From contig NZ_CP021251.1 of the NCBI RefSeq assembly GCF_002155265.1, positions 310,001 through 374,000 on the forward strand: DNA of 64,000 nucleotides, given 5' to 3'. Both the position numbers and the translations under genes were made by a program. The stretch's first letter is position 1, and the number at the start of each line of letters is the position of its first letter. The notes under the pieces were generated by a model. That model was not told the DNA's origin. It made no database searches and worked only from the letters and a program-made list of their open reading frames with translations. Origin of the DNA: Corynebacterium pseudotuberculosis (GTDB lineage: Bacteria > Actinomycetota > Actinomycetes > Mycobacteriales > Mycobacteriaceae). Shown one piece after another: positions 55,873 to 64,000 of the stretch.

Positions 55873-56529
55873 ATGAGTGAAACTGAGATCAAGGGCATTC
55901 TGGGCACCAAGCTCGGCATGACCCAGATCTTTGACGAGGACAACCGAGTAATCCCGGTTACCGTCGTTGAAGCTGGGCCATGTGTGGTCACCCAGATTCG
56001 CACCATCGAAACCGATGGCTACAACGCCATCCAGATCGCCTACGGCGACATCGACCCTCGCAAGGCAAACAAGCCTGCAACTGGTCATTTCAAGAAAGCT
56101 GGCGTTACCCCCCGCCGTCACGTTGCAGAGATCCGTATGAACGACGTTTCTGCATACGAGCTCGGCCAGGACGTTACCGTTGAAATCTTCGAAGGCATCA
56201 CCTTTGTTGACGTCACCGGAACGACCAAGGGTAAGGGCTACGCAGGTGCTATGAAGCGCCACGGCTTTGCAGGTCAGGGCGCTGCCCACGGTAACCAGGC
56301 TGCACACCGCCGCGTCGGTGGCATCGGCGCCTGCGCTACCCCAGGTCGCGTTTTCAAGGGCACCCGCATGGCAGGCCGCATGGGTAATGATCGCGTCACC
56401 ACCCAGAACCTGAAGGTTCAGAAGATTGATGCAGATGCCAACCTGATTCTGATCAAGGGCGCTATCCCTGGCAACCGTGGTGGCATCGTTACCGTTAAGA
56501 CTGCAGTGAAGGGCGGTGCACACGCATGA
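55873..56529 (+). CDS. rplC: 50S ribosomal protein L3
   Basis: L3 is an early-assembly protein near the peptidyl transferase centre. The 218 residues include G-T-K-L-G-M-T-Q near the start and the [10 protein letters not shown] central loop. It overlaps rplD by four bases. Confidence 0.97.
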   Translation: MSETEIKGILGTKLGMTQIFDEDNRVIPVTVVEAGPCVVTQIRTIETDGYNAIQIAYGDIDPRKANKPATGHFKKAGVTPRRHVAEIRMNDVSAYELGQDVTVEIFEGITFVDVTGTTKGKGYAGAMKRHGFAGQGAAHGNQAAHRRVGGIGACATPGRVFKGTRMAGRMGNDRVTTQNLKVQKIDADANLILIKGAIPGNRGGIVTVKTAVKGGAHA

Positions 56530-57179
56530 CCAACCTAAAGTTGGACGTCCTCACCGCTGAGGGCAAGACCGACGGTCAAGTCGAGCTGCCAGCAGAGATC
56601 TTCGATCGTGAAGCTTCTGTGGCACTTATGCACCAGGTTGTCAACGCACAGCTTGCTGCAAAGCGTCAGGGTACTCACTCGACCAAGACCCGCGCTGAGG
56701 TCTCCGGTGGCGGACGCAAGCCGTTCCGTCAGAAGGGTACCGGCCGCGCTCGTCAGGGCTCGATCCGTGCTCCTCACTTCACCGGTGGCGGCATCTCGCA
56801 CGGCCCTAAGCCGCGCGATTACAGCCAGCGCACCCCGAAGAAGATGATCAAGGCTGCTCTCTACGGTGCACTGTCGGATCGCGCTCGTCACGAGCGTATC
56901 CACGTGATCACTGAGCTGGTTCCTGGTCAGACTCCTTCCACCAAGTCCGCACGCGCTTTCGTAGAGCGCATCACTGATCGTCGCAACGTTCTTCTCGTTG
57001 TCGGTCGTGAGGACACCACCGCACAGAAGAGTGCTCGTAACCTGCCCGGCGTTCACATCTTGTTCGCTGATCAGCTGAACACCTATGACGTCCTCAAGTC
57101 TGATGACGTTGTGTTCTCTGTCGAGGCTTTGAACACCTTCATCAACCGCGTCACCGGCGCGGCTCAGGAGGAGAAGTAA
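56526..57179 (+). CDS. rplD: 50S ribosomal protein L4
   Basis: L4 lines the exit tunnel. The 217 residues show the tunnel loop with [14 protein letters not shown], where macrolide-resistance changes occur; it looks wild type. It overlaps rplC by four bases and rplW by one. Confidence 0.97.
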   Translation: MTNLKLDVLTAEGKTDGQVELPAEIFDREASVALMHQVVNAQLAAKRQGTHSTKTRAEVSGGGRKPFRQKGTGRARQGSIRAPHFTGGGISHGPKPRDYSQRTPKKMIKAALYGALSDRARHERIHVITELVPGQTPSTKSARAFVERITDRRNVLLVVGREDTTAQKSARNLPGVHILFADQLNTYDVLKSDDVVFSVEALNTFINRVTGAAQEEK

Positions 57180-57484
57180 TGGCTAAGATCGCAGACCCCC
57201 GTGACATCATTCTCGCCCCGGTCGTCTCCGAGAAGTCTTATGGCTTGATGGAACAGAACACCTATGTGTTCTTCGTTTCTCCTAGCGCCAACAAGACCGA
57301 GATCAAGATCGCAATCGAGCAGATCTTCGGCGTCAAGGTTGCTTCCGTTAACACCGCTAACCGTGAGGGCAAGCGCAAGCGCACTCGCTCCGGCTACGGC
57401 GTACGCAAGGCAACCAAGCGCGCTTACGTGACGCTTCGAGAGGGCAGCGACGCAATCGACATCTTCGGCGGCTCCGCCGCTTAA
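57179..57484 (+). CDS. rplW: 50S ribosomal protein L23
   Basis: L23 sits at the tunnel exit and docks trigger factor and SRP. The 101 residues are complete, with P-V-V-S-E-K-S-Y near the start. Its ATG shares one base with the rplD stop (TAATG). Confidence 0.97.
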   Translation: MAKIADPRDIILAPVVSEKSYGLMEQNTYVFFVSPSANKTEIKIAIEQIFGVKVASVNTANREGKRKRTRSGYGVRKATKRAYVTLREGSDAIDIFGGSAA

Positions 57485-57505
57485 GGTTCGAGGTAAGGAC
57501 AAATT

Positions 57506-58348
57506 ATGGCTATTCGTAAGTACAAGCCGACAACCCCGGGTCGCCGCCAGAGCTCTGTTTCCATGTTCGAGGAGATCACTCGTTCAACTCCGGAAAAATC
57601 TCTGGTTCGCCCGCTCCCTAAGAAGGGCGGCCGTAACGTTCACGGCCACATCACCGTTCGCCACAAGGGCGGTGGACACAAGCGCCAGTACCGCGTCATC
57701 GACTTCCGTCGTAATGACAAAGACGGCATTCCCGCAAAGGTCGCTCACATTGAGTACGACCCGAACCGTACCGCTAACATCGCACTTCTGCACTACGTAG
57801 ATGGCGAGAAGCGCTACATCATCGCTCCTAAGGGCATGAAGCAGGGCCAGATGATCGAGTCTGGTGCTGCTGCAGACATCAAGGTTGGTAACAACCTTCC
57901 GCTGCGTAACATCCCTGCTGGTACCACCATTCACTGCGTCGAGTTGAAGCCGGGCGCAGGCGCTAAGCTGGCTCGTTCCGCTGGTGCCTCCATCCAGCTC
58001 CTCGGTAAAGCTGGTAAGTACGCAGTTCTGCGTATGCCGTCTTCGGAAATCCGCCGCGTGGATATCCGTTGCCGTGCAACCGTGGGCGAGGTCGGCAACG
58101 CTGACCAAATCAACATCCGCTGGGGTAAAGCCGGCCGTATGCGCTGGAAGGGCGTTCGCCCGACCGTCCGTGGTGTCGTTATGAACCCGGTCGATCACCC
58201 ACACGGTGGTGGTGAGGGTAAGACCTCCGGTGGTCGTCACCCTGTTTCCCCATGGGGAAAGAAAGAGGGACGCACCCGCAACCCCAACCGTTACAGCAAC
58301 AACATGATCGTGTCGCGTCGTCGCACGAACAAGAGCAAGAAGCGCTAA
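57506..58348 (+). CDS. rplB: 50S ribosomal protein L2
   Basis: L2 supports subunit joining and peptidyl transfer. The 280 residues carry the C-terminal signature [13 protein letters not shown], including the conserved His. Confidence 0.97.
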   Translation: MAIRKYKPTTPGRRQSSVSMFEEITRSTPEKSLVRPLPKKGGRNVHGHITVRHKGGGHKRQYRVIDFRRNDKDGIPAKVAHIEYDPNRTANIALLHYVDGEKRYIIAPKGMKQGQMIESGAAADIKVGNNLPLRNIPAGTTIHCVELKPGAGAKLARSAGASIQLLGKAGKYAVLRMPSSEIRRVDIRCRATVGEVGNADQINIRWGKAGRMRWKGVRPTVRGVVMNPVDHPHGGGEGKTSGGRHPVSPWGKKEGRTRNPNRYSNNMIVSRRRTNKSKKR

Positions 58349-58364
58349 GAGGAGGAAAACTTAG

Positions 58365-58643
58365 ATGCCACGCAGCCTTAAGAAGGGCCCGTTCGTCGAT
58401 GAGCACCTCCTCGCAAAGGTCGATGCTCAGAACGAAAAGGGCACCAAGCAGGTCATCAAGACCTGGTCCCGCCGTTCCACCATTCTCCCGGACTTCATTG
58501 GTCACACTTTCGCCGTCCACGACGGCCGCAAGCACGTGCCAGTGTTCGTGGACGACTCTATGGTCGGCCACAAGCTCGGTGAGTTTGCACCCACCAAGAC
58601 CTTCAAGGGTCACATCAAGGACGATAAGAAGGGACGTCGATAA
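58365..58643 (+). CDS. rpsS: 30S ribosomal protein S19
   Basis: S19 lies in the 30S head by the A site. The 92 residues start [12 protein letters not shown] and are complete. AGGAGG lies ahead; rplV begins three bases after. Confidence 0.97.
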   Translation: MPRSLKKGPFVDEHLLAKVDAQNEKGTKQVIKTWSRRSTILPDFIGHTFAVHDGRKHVPVFVDDSMVGHKLGEFAPTKTFKGHIKDDKKGRR

Positions 58644-58646
58644 GCG

Positions 58647-59009
58647 ATGAGTGAATCTGTCACCTCCGCACGCGCTACCGCGCGCTTCGTCCGTGTTTCT
58701 CCTATGAAGGCACGTCGTGTGATCGATCTGGTCCGCGGCAAGTCCATCGAGGAAGCACTCGCAATCCTGAAGTACGCTCCACAGGCTGCTTCTGAGCCGG
58801 TTGCAAAGGTCGTTGCTTCTGCAGCCGCTAACGCTGAGAACAACTTCGGTCTAGATCGTCGCTCCCTGGTCATCTCTGAGGCTTTTGCCGACGAGGGTCC
58901 GACCATGCGTCGTTTCAGCCCCCGCGCTCAGGGTTGTGCTTTCCAGATCCGCAAGCGCACCAGCCACATCACCGTGGTTGTTGAGAGCCAGAAGGAAGGG
59001 GCCAAGTAG
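58647..59009 (+). CDS. rplV: 50S ribosomal protein L22
   Basis: L22 lines the exit tunnel opposite L4. The 120 residues include [14 protein letters not shown] and the beta-hairpin. Its stop overlaps the GTG of rpsC by one base. Confidence 0.97.
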   Translation: MSESVTSARATARFVRVSPMKARRVIDLVRGKSIEEALAILKYAPQAASEPVAKVVASAAANAENNFGLDRRSLVISEAFADEGPTMRRFSPRAQGCAFQIRKRTSHITVVVESQKEGAK

Positions 59010-59755
59010 TGGGCCAGAAAATCCATCCTCACGGCCTACGTTTGGGCATCACTTCCGAGTGGAAGTCCCACTGGTACGCCGACAGGAACTACTCCGAGTA
59101 TGTTGCTGAGGACATCCGTGTCCGCGAGTACTTGGTTAAGACCTTGGACCGTGCAGGTATCGCCGATATCGTTATCGAGCGCACCCGCGATCGCGTCCGC
59201 GTCGATATTCACACCGCTCGTCCGGGCATCGTGATTGGTCGTCGTGGTTCTGAGGCAGACCGTCTGCGCAAAGAGCTGGAGAAGCTCACTGGCAAGCAGG
59301 TCGCCCTCAACATCCTTGAGGTCAAGAACATTGATGCAAACGCTCAGTTGGTGGCTCAGTCCATCGCAGAGCAGCTGACCAACCGCGTGGCATTCCGTCG
59401 CGCAATGCGCAAGGCTATCCAGTCTGCAATGCGCCAGCCACAGGTCAAGGGCATCAAGGTTGTTTGTTCCGGTCGTCTCGGCGGTGCCGAGATGTCCCGC
59501 ACCGAGCGCTACCATGAGGGTCGCGTTCCGCTGCACACCCTCCGCGCCGAGATCGATTACGGCACCTACGAGGCACACACCACTTTCGGCCGCATTGGCG
59601 TGAAGGTGTGGATCTACAAGGGTGATGTTGTCGGTGGTCGTCGTGAGAGCGAGATCAATGCACCCGCAGAGCGTCGCCGCCGTGGTGACCGCAACGCACG
59701 CCCGCGTCGCGGTGGCCAGCGTCGTAACCGCGCTGAGCAGAAGCAGGAGGGCTAA
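59009..59755 (+). CDS. rpsC: 30S ribosomal protein S3
   Basis: S3 forms part of the mRNA entry tunnel and helicase. The 248 residues include the KH domain with [10 protein letters not shown] and an Arg-rich C-terminal tail typical of actinobacteria. It starts at GTG 59009. Confidence 0.97.
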   Translation: MGQKIHPHGLRLGITSEWKSHWYADRNYSEYVAEDIRVREYLVKTLDRAGIADIVIERTRDRVRVDIHTARPGIVIGRRGSEADRLRKELEKLTGKQVALNILEVKNIDANAQLVAQSIAEQLTNRVAFRRAMRKAIQSAMRQPQVKGIKVVCSGRLGGAEMSRTERYHEGRVPLHTLRAEIDYGTYEAHTTFGRIGVKVWIYKGDVVGGRRESEINAPAERRRRGDRNARPRRGGQRRNRAEQKQEG

Positions 59756-59757
59756 GA

Positions 59758-60174
59758 ATGCTTATCCCTAAGCGCGTCAAATACCGTCGCCAGCACCGTC
59801 CGACTCGTAGTGGCGTGTCCAAGGGCGGTAACCGCATCACTTTCGGTGACTACGGCATCCAGGCTCTTGAGCCTGCCTACATCACCAACCGTCAGATCGA
59901 GTCTGCACGTATCGCCATTAACCGCCACGTCAAGCGTGGTGGCAAGGTGTGGATCAACATCTTCCCGGATCGTCCTCTGACCCAGAAGCCGCTCGGCGTT
60001 CGTATGGGTTCCGGTAAGGGCCCCGTGGAGAAGTGGATCGCTAACGTCAAGCCGGGTCGTATCCTCTTCGAGATGAGCTTCCCGAATGAAGAGGTAGCTC
60101 TTGAGGCTCTGCGCCGTGCAGGCCAGAAGCTTCCTTGCAAAGTTCGTATCGTTAAGAAGGAGGACCAGTTCTAA
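59758..60174 (+). CDS. rplP: 50S ribosomal protein L16
   Basis: L16 contacts the A-site tRNA elbow. The 138 residues begin [10 protein letters not shown] and include [10 protein letters not shown]. Its stop shares one base with the rpmC start. Confidence 0.97.
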   Translation: MLIPKRVKYRRQHRPTRSGVSKGGNRITFGDYGIQALEPAYITNRQIESARIAINRHVKRGGKVWINIFPDRPLTQKPLGVRMGSGKGPVEKWIANVKPGRILFEMSFPNEEVALEALRRAGQKLPCKVRIVKKEDQF

Positions 60175-60404
60175 TGGCTAACGGTACCCCCGCACACGAG
60201 CTTCGCGAGCTGAACGCCGAGGAGCTGAAGACCCGTCTGACCGAGGCTAAGGAAGAGCTGTTCAACCTGCGCTTCCAGGCTGCTACCGGCCAGTTGACCA
60301 ACAACCGCCGCCTTCGCACGGTAAAGCGCGACATCGCCCGCATCTACACCGTTATTCGCGAGCGTGAGCTGGGCCTGTCCGAGGTTCCGGGAGCTGAGGC
60401 TTAA
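60174..60404 (+). CDS. rpmC: 50S ribosomal protein L29
   Basis: L29 lies at the tunnel exit beside L23. The 76 residues have the helical core [14 protein letters not shown] and are complete. Confidence 0.97.
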   Translation: MANGTPAHELRELNAEELKTRLTEAKEELFNLRFQAATGQLTNNRRLRTVKRDIARIYTVIRERELGLSEVPGAEA

Positions 60405-60406
60405 AC

Positions 60407-60685
60407 ATGAGTGAGGCAAACGTGAACAAGAAGGAAAAGGGCGCACGCAAGGTTCGCACCGGCTACGTGGTTTCTGACAAGATGCAGAAGACCATCGTCG
60501 TTGAGCTTGAGGACCGCAAGCAGCACGCCAAGTACGGCAAGACCATTCGTACTAACTCGAAGGTCAAGGCACACGATGAGGACAGCATCGCCGGCGTCGG
60601 CGACCTCGTCCGCATCGAGGAGACTCGTCCGCTGTCCAAGGACAAGCACTTCCGTCTCGTTGAGATCATCGAGAAGGCTAAGTAG
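60407..60685 (+). CDS. rpsQ: 30S ribosomal protein S17
   Basis: S17 is a primary 16S rRNA binder. The 92 residues include [12 protein letters not shown] and R-P-L-S-K-D-K-H. It is the last gene of this operon; rplN does not follow, since a terminator and a convergent transporter come next. Confidence 0.97.
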   Translation: MSEANVNKKEKGARKVRTGYVVSDKMQKTIVVELEDRKQHAKYGKTIRTNSKVKAHDEDSIAGVGDLVRIEETRPLSKDKHFRLVEIIEKAK

Positions 60686-60719
60686 TCTTTGACAGTGAAT
60701 TAGTTCCTAGCTAATTACA

Positions 60720-60765
60720 AAAACGCGGTTTGTATCTTGAGAAATTGAGATACAAACCGCGTTTT
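60720..60765 (+). terminator. Terminator of the S10 operon
   Basis: AAAACGCGGTTTGTATCT (60720-60737) pairs perfectly with AGATACAAACCGCGTTTT (60748-60765). The A/T flanks make it work on both strands, serving also the convergent binding-protein gene. Confidence 0.95.
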
Positions 60766-60773
60766 CTTATGCG

Positions 60774-60837
60774 CTGTTCTGGGAGAACAGACCGGATCAG
60801 AGTGAACTAGTGGAGATATTCAGAACTGCGATCCGGT
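60774..60837. repeat. Two adjacent inverted repeats downstream of the oligopeptide-binding gene
   Basis: CTGTTCT-GGG-AGAACAG (60774-60790) and ACCGGATC...GATCCGGT (60791-60837) abut each other between two convergent genes. They may slow transcription on either strand; no T tract accompanies them. Confidence 0.45.
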
Positions 60838-60845
60838 TTGTACTT

Positions 60846-62522
60846 TTATTCGGAAGCCCAACCGATGTTTTCTACAGGCACGTTTGCAAAAGCATAGGCG
60901 CCGTAGTTAGCAAGCCCCTTCTTCACCGCTACGATGTTAACGCCGTTGAATTGGGGAATTACTCCGTATCGGGCGAGAGCCTCTACTTCTAATTCGTTTG
61001 CACGTTTGTTTTGCTCATCACGAGTAGGAAGTGCCTGGAGCTCACGAATCTTAGCATCGAGTTCAGGGGTTCCAGCGTGAGAACGATTGAGCTGGGAATC
61101 AGAGAGATACGTCTGGCCGAAGTACGTAACACCAAAGGGATCGCTTGCGGTGAAACCGATGGGGAAGATGTCGTAGTCATCACTAGATACGAGTTTGGAG
61201 AAGTCAGAAGACGGATGGGTCTCGATCTTCAGGTCAATACCGATGTCTTTGAGCATCTTCTGGCTTGCTTTAGCAATAGACGTGGTCTGCTCGTCTTCAC
61301 CAACTAAAACATATCGAAGCGATAGCGGCTTGCCGTCCTTCTCCCGGATGCCGTCAGGGCCCTCAGCCCAACCGGACTCATCAAGAAGAGCCTTAGCCTT
61401 GCCAGCGTCAAAGGTAGCTACCTTGGAGAAGTTGTCTTGATAGTTCTTCTGGAAGGGGAAGTTGATCAAAGATCCGGGGGGATCCTCGGTGTAAGGAACA
61501 CCTTGGAACCATATTGAGGACAAAAGCTTACGGTCTAGGCCGCGTGATACTGCCTCGCGCACCTTGATATCTTGCAAAACATCGGACTTGGCGTTGAGCA
61601 CCAACAGTGCATTCTTAGGCAAGCGACCAGTGCGAAGCTCGATACCCTGCATATCCTTGACGGCAGCGTAGCGGTCTTTCGACGGGACGGCTGTGGCGTC
61701 AATCTCGCCGTTTTTAAAGGCGTTGACAGCAGCAGCGGTGTCCATCTGACGGAAGATACGCTTATCTAGTTTTGGCGTATCGCCCCACCATTTTTCGTTA
61801 GGAACAAATGTGGCTTCGCCCCGGTTGAAATCAATGGATTCCACTTTATAGGGACCCGCGCCCCATTCAGGATGCACTTTCTTTACATAGTCATTGTAAT
61901 TATGAGGGTCATTCAACGCTGGGTGAGCGATGATGCCAAAGAGTCCCTGCCACCAAGGGTAGGTGCTCTCGAATTCTACGACAGCTTGTTTATCATTAGC
62001 TCCCTTAGTCACCGAGGCGATGTTTTCATACCCGTCGGTAGAGGAAGGGGAAAAAGCGGGATTCTTGCCGTTATTGATCTTCCAGGTGGTCTCAAAGGCA
62101 TGCCAGTCTATGGGTGTTCCATCATTGAATACAGCTTTGTCATTGATGGTATAGACAATCTTGGTTTTGGAGCCCGAAGACTCTTCCTTGGCGTCTGTCA
62201 CATAGTTCTTGTTAAAGGATGACTCGCCCTCAGCAGTGGACTCGATAATTGATGGGTTGTACCATTCCCACAGCATGGTGGTGTAACGCGTGGAGTCTGC
62301 ATGGTGGCGATTTTGCTGCTCGGAGATTTCACCAATAGCAGTGGTAAATGTGCCTCCCTGCTTAACCTTGTCGCGATCCAAAGGGTTGTAATCAGCGACG
62401 CTGATGCTATCGGCATTCTGCGCATTCTTAGAGGTGGAGGAATCGCCACCGCATCCTGCAAGCAACAATGCACTTGCAGCAAACACAGCGGCTAATTTCC
62501 CGCTGGGGCTTCTTAGTTTCAT
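60846..62522 (-). CDS. Oligopeptide/dipeptide-type ABC substrate-binding lipoprotein
   Basis: The protein has 558 residues when started at ATG 62522, which lies seven bases behind AGAAAGG; an ATG six bases upstream is too near that site. The lipobox L-L-A-G-C puts the lipidated Cys at 24. The rest is a family 5 (OppA/DppA) binding protein with K-W-W-G-D-T-P, V-R-E-A-V-S-R-G-L-D-R and an extended two-lobe length. The ligand is probably a peptide but is not shown by sequence. The matching ATPase gene lies 24 bases upstream on the same strand. Confidence 0.9.
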   Translation of the reverse strand: MKLRSPSGKLAAVFAASALLLAGCGGDSSTSKNAQNADSISVADYNPLDRDKVKQGGTFTTAIGEISEQQNRHHADSTRYTTMLWEWYNPSIIESTAEGESSFNKNYVTDAKEESSGSKTKIVYTINDKAVFNDGTPIDWHAFETTWKINNGKNPAFSPSSTDGYENIASVTKGANDKQAVVEFESTYPWWQGLFGIIAHPALNDPHNYNDYVKKVHPEWGAGPYKVESIDFNRGEATFVPNEKWWGDTPKLDKRIFRQMDTAAAVNAFKNGEIDATAVPSKDRYAAVKDMQGIELRTGRLPKNALLVLNAKSDVLQDIKVREAVSRGLDRKLLSSIWFQGVPYTEDPPGSLINFPFQKNYQDNFSKVATFDAGKAKALLDESGWAEGPDGIREKDGKPLSLRYVLVGEDEQTTSIAKASQKMLKDIGIDLKIETHPSSDFSKLVSSDDYDIFPIGFTASDPFGVTYFGQTYLSDSQLNRSHAGTPELDAKIRELQALPTRDEQNKRANELEVEALARYGVIPQFNGVNIVAVKKGLANYGAYAFANVPVENIGWASE

Positions 62523-62552
62523 GGACATGCCTTTCTACCTAAGTTAAGAGGA

Positions 62553-64000
62553 TTAATTGAGAGGGGTACCCGCAAAGTGGCAAGCGTGGAGATGATCTGG
62601 ATTGTCTGAGTTGTCTAGGCTGCGTACCTCCGGTTCTTCGGTGCGGCATCGTCGCTGGTGGGCGTCGCCAAGCGTGACGTAGAGCGGGCAACGTCCCCGA
62701 AACGCACAACCCGTGATTTCCTCTGTGGGGGAAGGCTGTGAGTCGGTAAGGATGATCCGTCTTCGATTACGCTCGGCGATGGGATCTGCGAGGGGAATCG
62801 CCGAGAGCAACGCCTTTGTATATGGGTGCTGGGGGTTATCAAAGAGGGAATCTGTATCGCCTTGCTCTACAAAACGCCCCAGGTACATCACGGCGGCACG
62901 GTCTGAGATATGCCGAATAACGGAGAGATCGTGAGCCACAAAAAGATAGCTGATACCCAGGCGCGCTTTGAGCTCATCAAGGAGATTCAGCATTCCGGCC
63001 TGGACAGAGACGTCCAGGGCAGACACAGGCTCATCAAGAACAATCAACTTGGGATTGGCCGCAAGCGCACGGGCAAGAGATATACGCTGGCGTTGTCCAC
63101 CGGAAAAATGGCCAGGGAACCTATCAATATGAATATGAGCAGGGTTTAGCCCGACTAACTGGATGAGCTCGCGGATACGCTCATTTTTATCGCCATCCCA
63201 GCCCAAGGAATCCAGAGGCTCCCGGAGAATCTCTGCGACAGTGAGGCGCGGATCAAGAGCCCCCATGGGGTCTTGGAAAACAATTTGAATGTCTTTTCTT
63301 AGAAGACGCCGTTGACGCTTGGAGATGCCTGCGACGTCTTTCTCACCTAATTGGATTTGAGTCGGCGCTTGCGGGGCTAGATCCATGATCTCCAGCAAGG
63401 TGGTGGTTTTCCCGCATCCGGATTCGCCGACGATAGCAAAGCACTCGCCTTCTTTGATATCAAAAGTTAAACCGTTAACGGCCCGCACTTCTCCCACAGT
63501 TCGTTTAAGCAGGGCGCCTTTGACCAAAGGAAATGTTTTAGTCAGGTCAGAGACGCTGAGAACGCAGGAGCGCTTTTCCCGAGGAATCCGCATGAGAGCA
63601 CCCTCGTGAACGGGCGGCGTGGGGAAAATCGGAGCGCCGTTAAGTTCTCCATGGCTGATCTCAGTAGAACGGATGCATGCCGCCTGGTGCTTATCATTGA
63701 TGGATAAGAGCCCGGGCTCAGTTTTAAGGCATTCGGCTGTAGCTATAGGGCAGCGGGGAGCGAAGGAGCATTCGTCGGGAAGATTAACCACGATAGGAGG
63801 GCTGCCCTCAATAGTGGTGAGGGAGACTTTCTCACGTTTGCGCACGGAGGGAATAGAACCAAGCAAGCCGACGGTATAAGGCATTTTGGGCTCACTGAAG
63901 AGCTCATGAACGCCGGCGTATTCTACAGGGCGTCCTGCATACATAACCATGACGTTGTCTGCGGTACCAGCGACAACACCCATGTCATGAGTAATCATGA
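62553..64000 (-). CDS. Two-domain oligopeptide ABC ATPase (N-terminal part off window)
   Basis: The visible 480 or so residues are the end of one ATPase domain and a complete second one, as in OppD-OppF fusions. At the right edge M-I-T-H-D-M-G-V-V is the switch region of domain 1, followed by its Opp-specific C-rich tail (C-S-F-A-P-R-C-P). Domain 2 has Walker A G-E-S-G-C-G-K-T-T, signature F-S-G-G-Q-R-Q-R-I, Walker B L-I-V-L-D-E-P, V-A-H-D-L-S, and another C-rich tail (C-A-F-R-G-R-C-P). The true start lies beyond 64000. It works with the binding lipoprotein; permeases should lie to the right. Confidence 0.9.
   Translation of the reverse strand, partial: MITHDMGVVAGTADNVMVMYAGRPVEYAGVHELFSEPKMPYTVGLLGSIPSVRKREKVSLTTIEGSPPIVVNLPDECSFAPRCPIATAECLKTEPGLLSINDKHQAACIRSTEISHGELNGAPIFPTPPVHEGALMRIPREKRSCVLSVSDLTKTFPLVKGALLKRTVGEVRAVNGLTFDIKEGECFAIVGESGCGKTTTLLEIMDLAPQAPTQIQLGEKDVAGISKRQRRLLRKDIQIVFQDPMGALDPRLTVAEILREPLDSLGWDGDKNERIRELIQLVGLNPAHIHIDRFPGHFSGGQRQRISLARALAANPKLIVLDEPVSALDVSVQAGMLNLLDELKARLGISYLFVAHDLSVIRHISDRAAVMYLGRFVEQGDTDSLFDNPQHPYTKALLSAIPLADPIAERNRRRIILTDSQPSPTEEITGCAFRGRCPLYVTLGDAHQRRCRTEEPEVRSLDNSDNPDHLHACHFAGTPLN

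Overview
The window is a chromosomal segment of a Corynebacterium, most likely of the diphtheriae/ulcerans/pseudotuberculosis group. This is inferred from moderate GC content, many GTG starts, an actinobacterial men-mgtA-menG gene order, corynebacterial RpoB/RpoC ends, mycolata-type DUF3068 and mannolipid genes, and tRNA-Trp-secE-nusG linkage. No species-level comparison could be run.

Region 1 (1-11.2 kb) is a menaquinone and envelope-lipid block. It holds menB (cut by the left edge), a frameshifted dcuC-type C4-dicarboxylate carrier, menC, menD, a DUF3592 membrane protein, an mgtA-like mannosyltransferase, menG, an L-2-hydroxyacid/lactate dehydrogenase, a MenJ-like menaquinone reductase and a polyprenyl diphosphate synthase. 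Together they cover most steps from the chorismate branch to a partly saturated menaquinone.

Region 2 (11.0-20.3 kb) holds four tRNA genes (Tyr, Thr, Met, Trp), secE-nusG and rplK-rplA. Two tandem C1-type aminopeptidases and an old-yellow-enzyme reductase follow, then rplJ-rplL behind an L10-type leader.

Region 3 (20.3-29.0 kb) sits between rplL and rpoB, which are neighbours in many bacteria. It is an accessory locus built around a Zn/Mn-type ABC transporter. An LPETG wall protein, a lipoprotein binding protein with an extra domain inserted between its metal ligands, a membrane-anchored repeat protein, an ATPase, a permease and a large Lys/Glu/Ser-rich repeat protein form one run of genes. 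A DUF3068 protein follows. Three of the surface proteins share an H-x-H-x2-W-x-F-x2-PG-x-[YH] motif. This is the most interesting system in the window.

Region 4 (29.2-36.9 kb) is rpoB-rpoC. Region 5 (37-46.2 kb) is accessory: a NarL-type two-component system, an ABC-2 exporter whose ATPase is frameshifted in a G tract, a TIGR03943/permease pair, the anaerobic ribonucleotide reductase nrdD-nrdG behind two NrdR-like boxes, and a DUF1877-like protein.

Region 6 (46.6-51.4 kb) is the str operon rpsL-rpsG-fusA-tuf, followed by an orphan gene and a six-gene Asp23/AmaP-type envelope-stress cluster on the minus strand (52.2-54.8 kb). Region 7 (55.5-60.7 kb) is the S10 operon rpsJ to rpsQ, closed by a strong terminator. 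Region 8 (60.8 kb to the end) is a minus-strand oligopeptide-type ABC system: a binding lipoprotein and a two-domain ATPase cut by the right edge. I see no CRISPR array, insertion sequence, rRNA gene or prophage.
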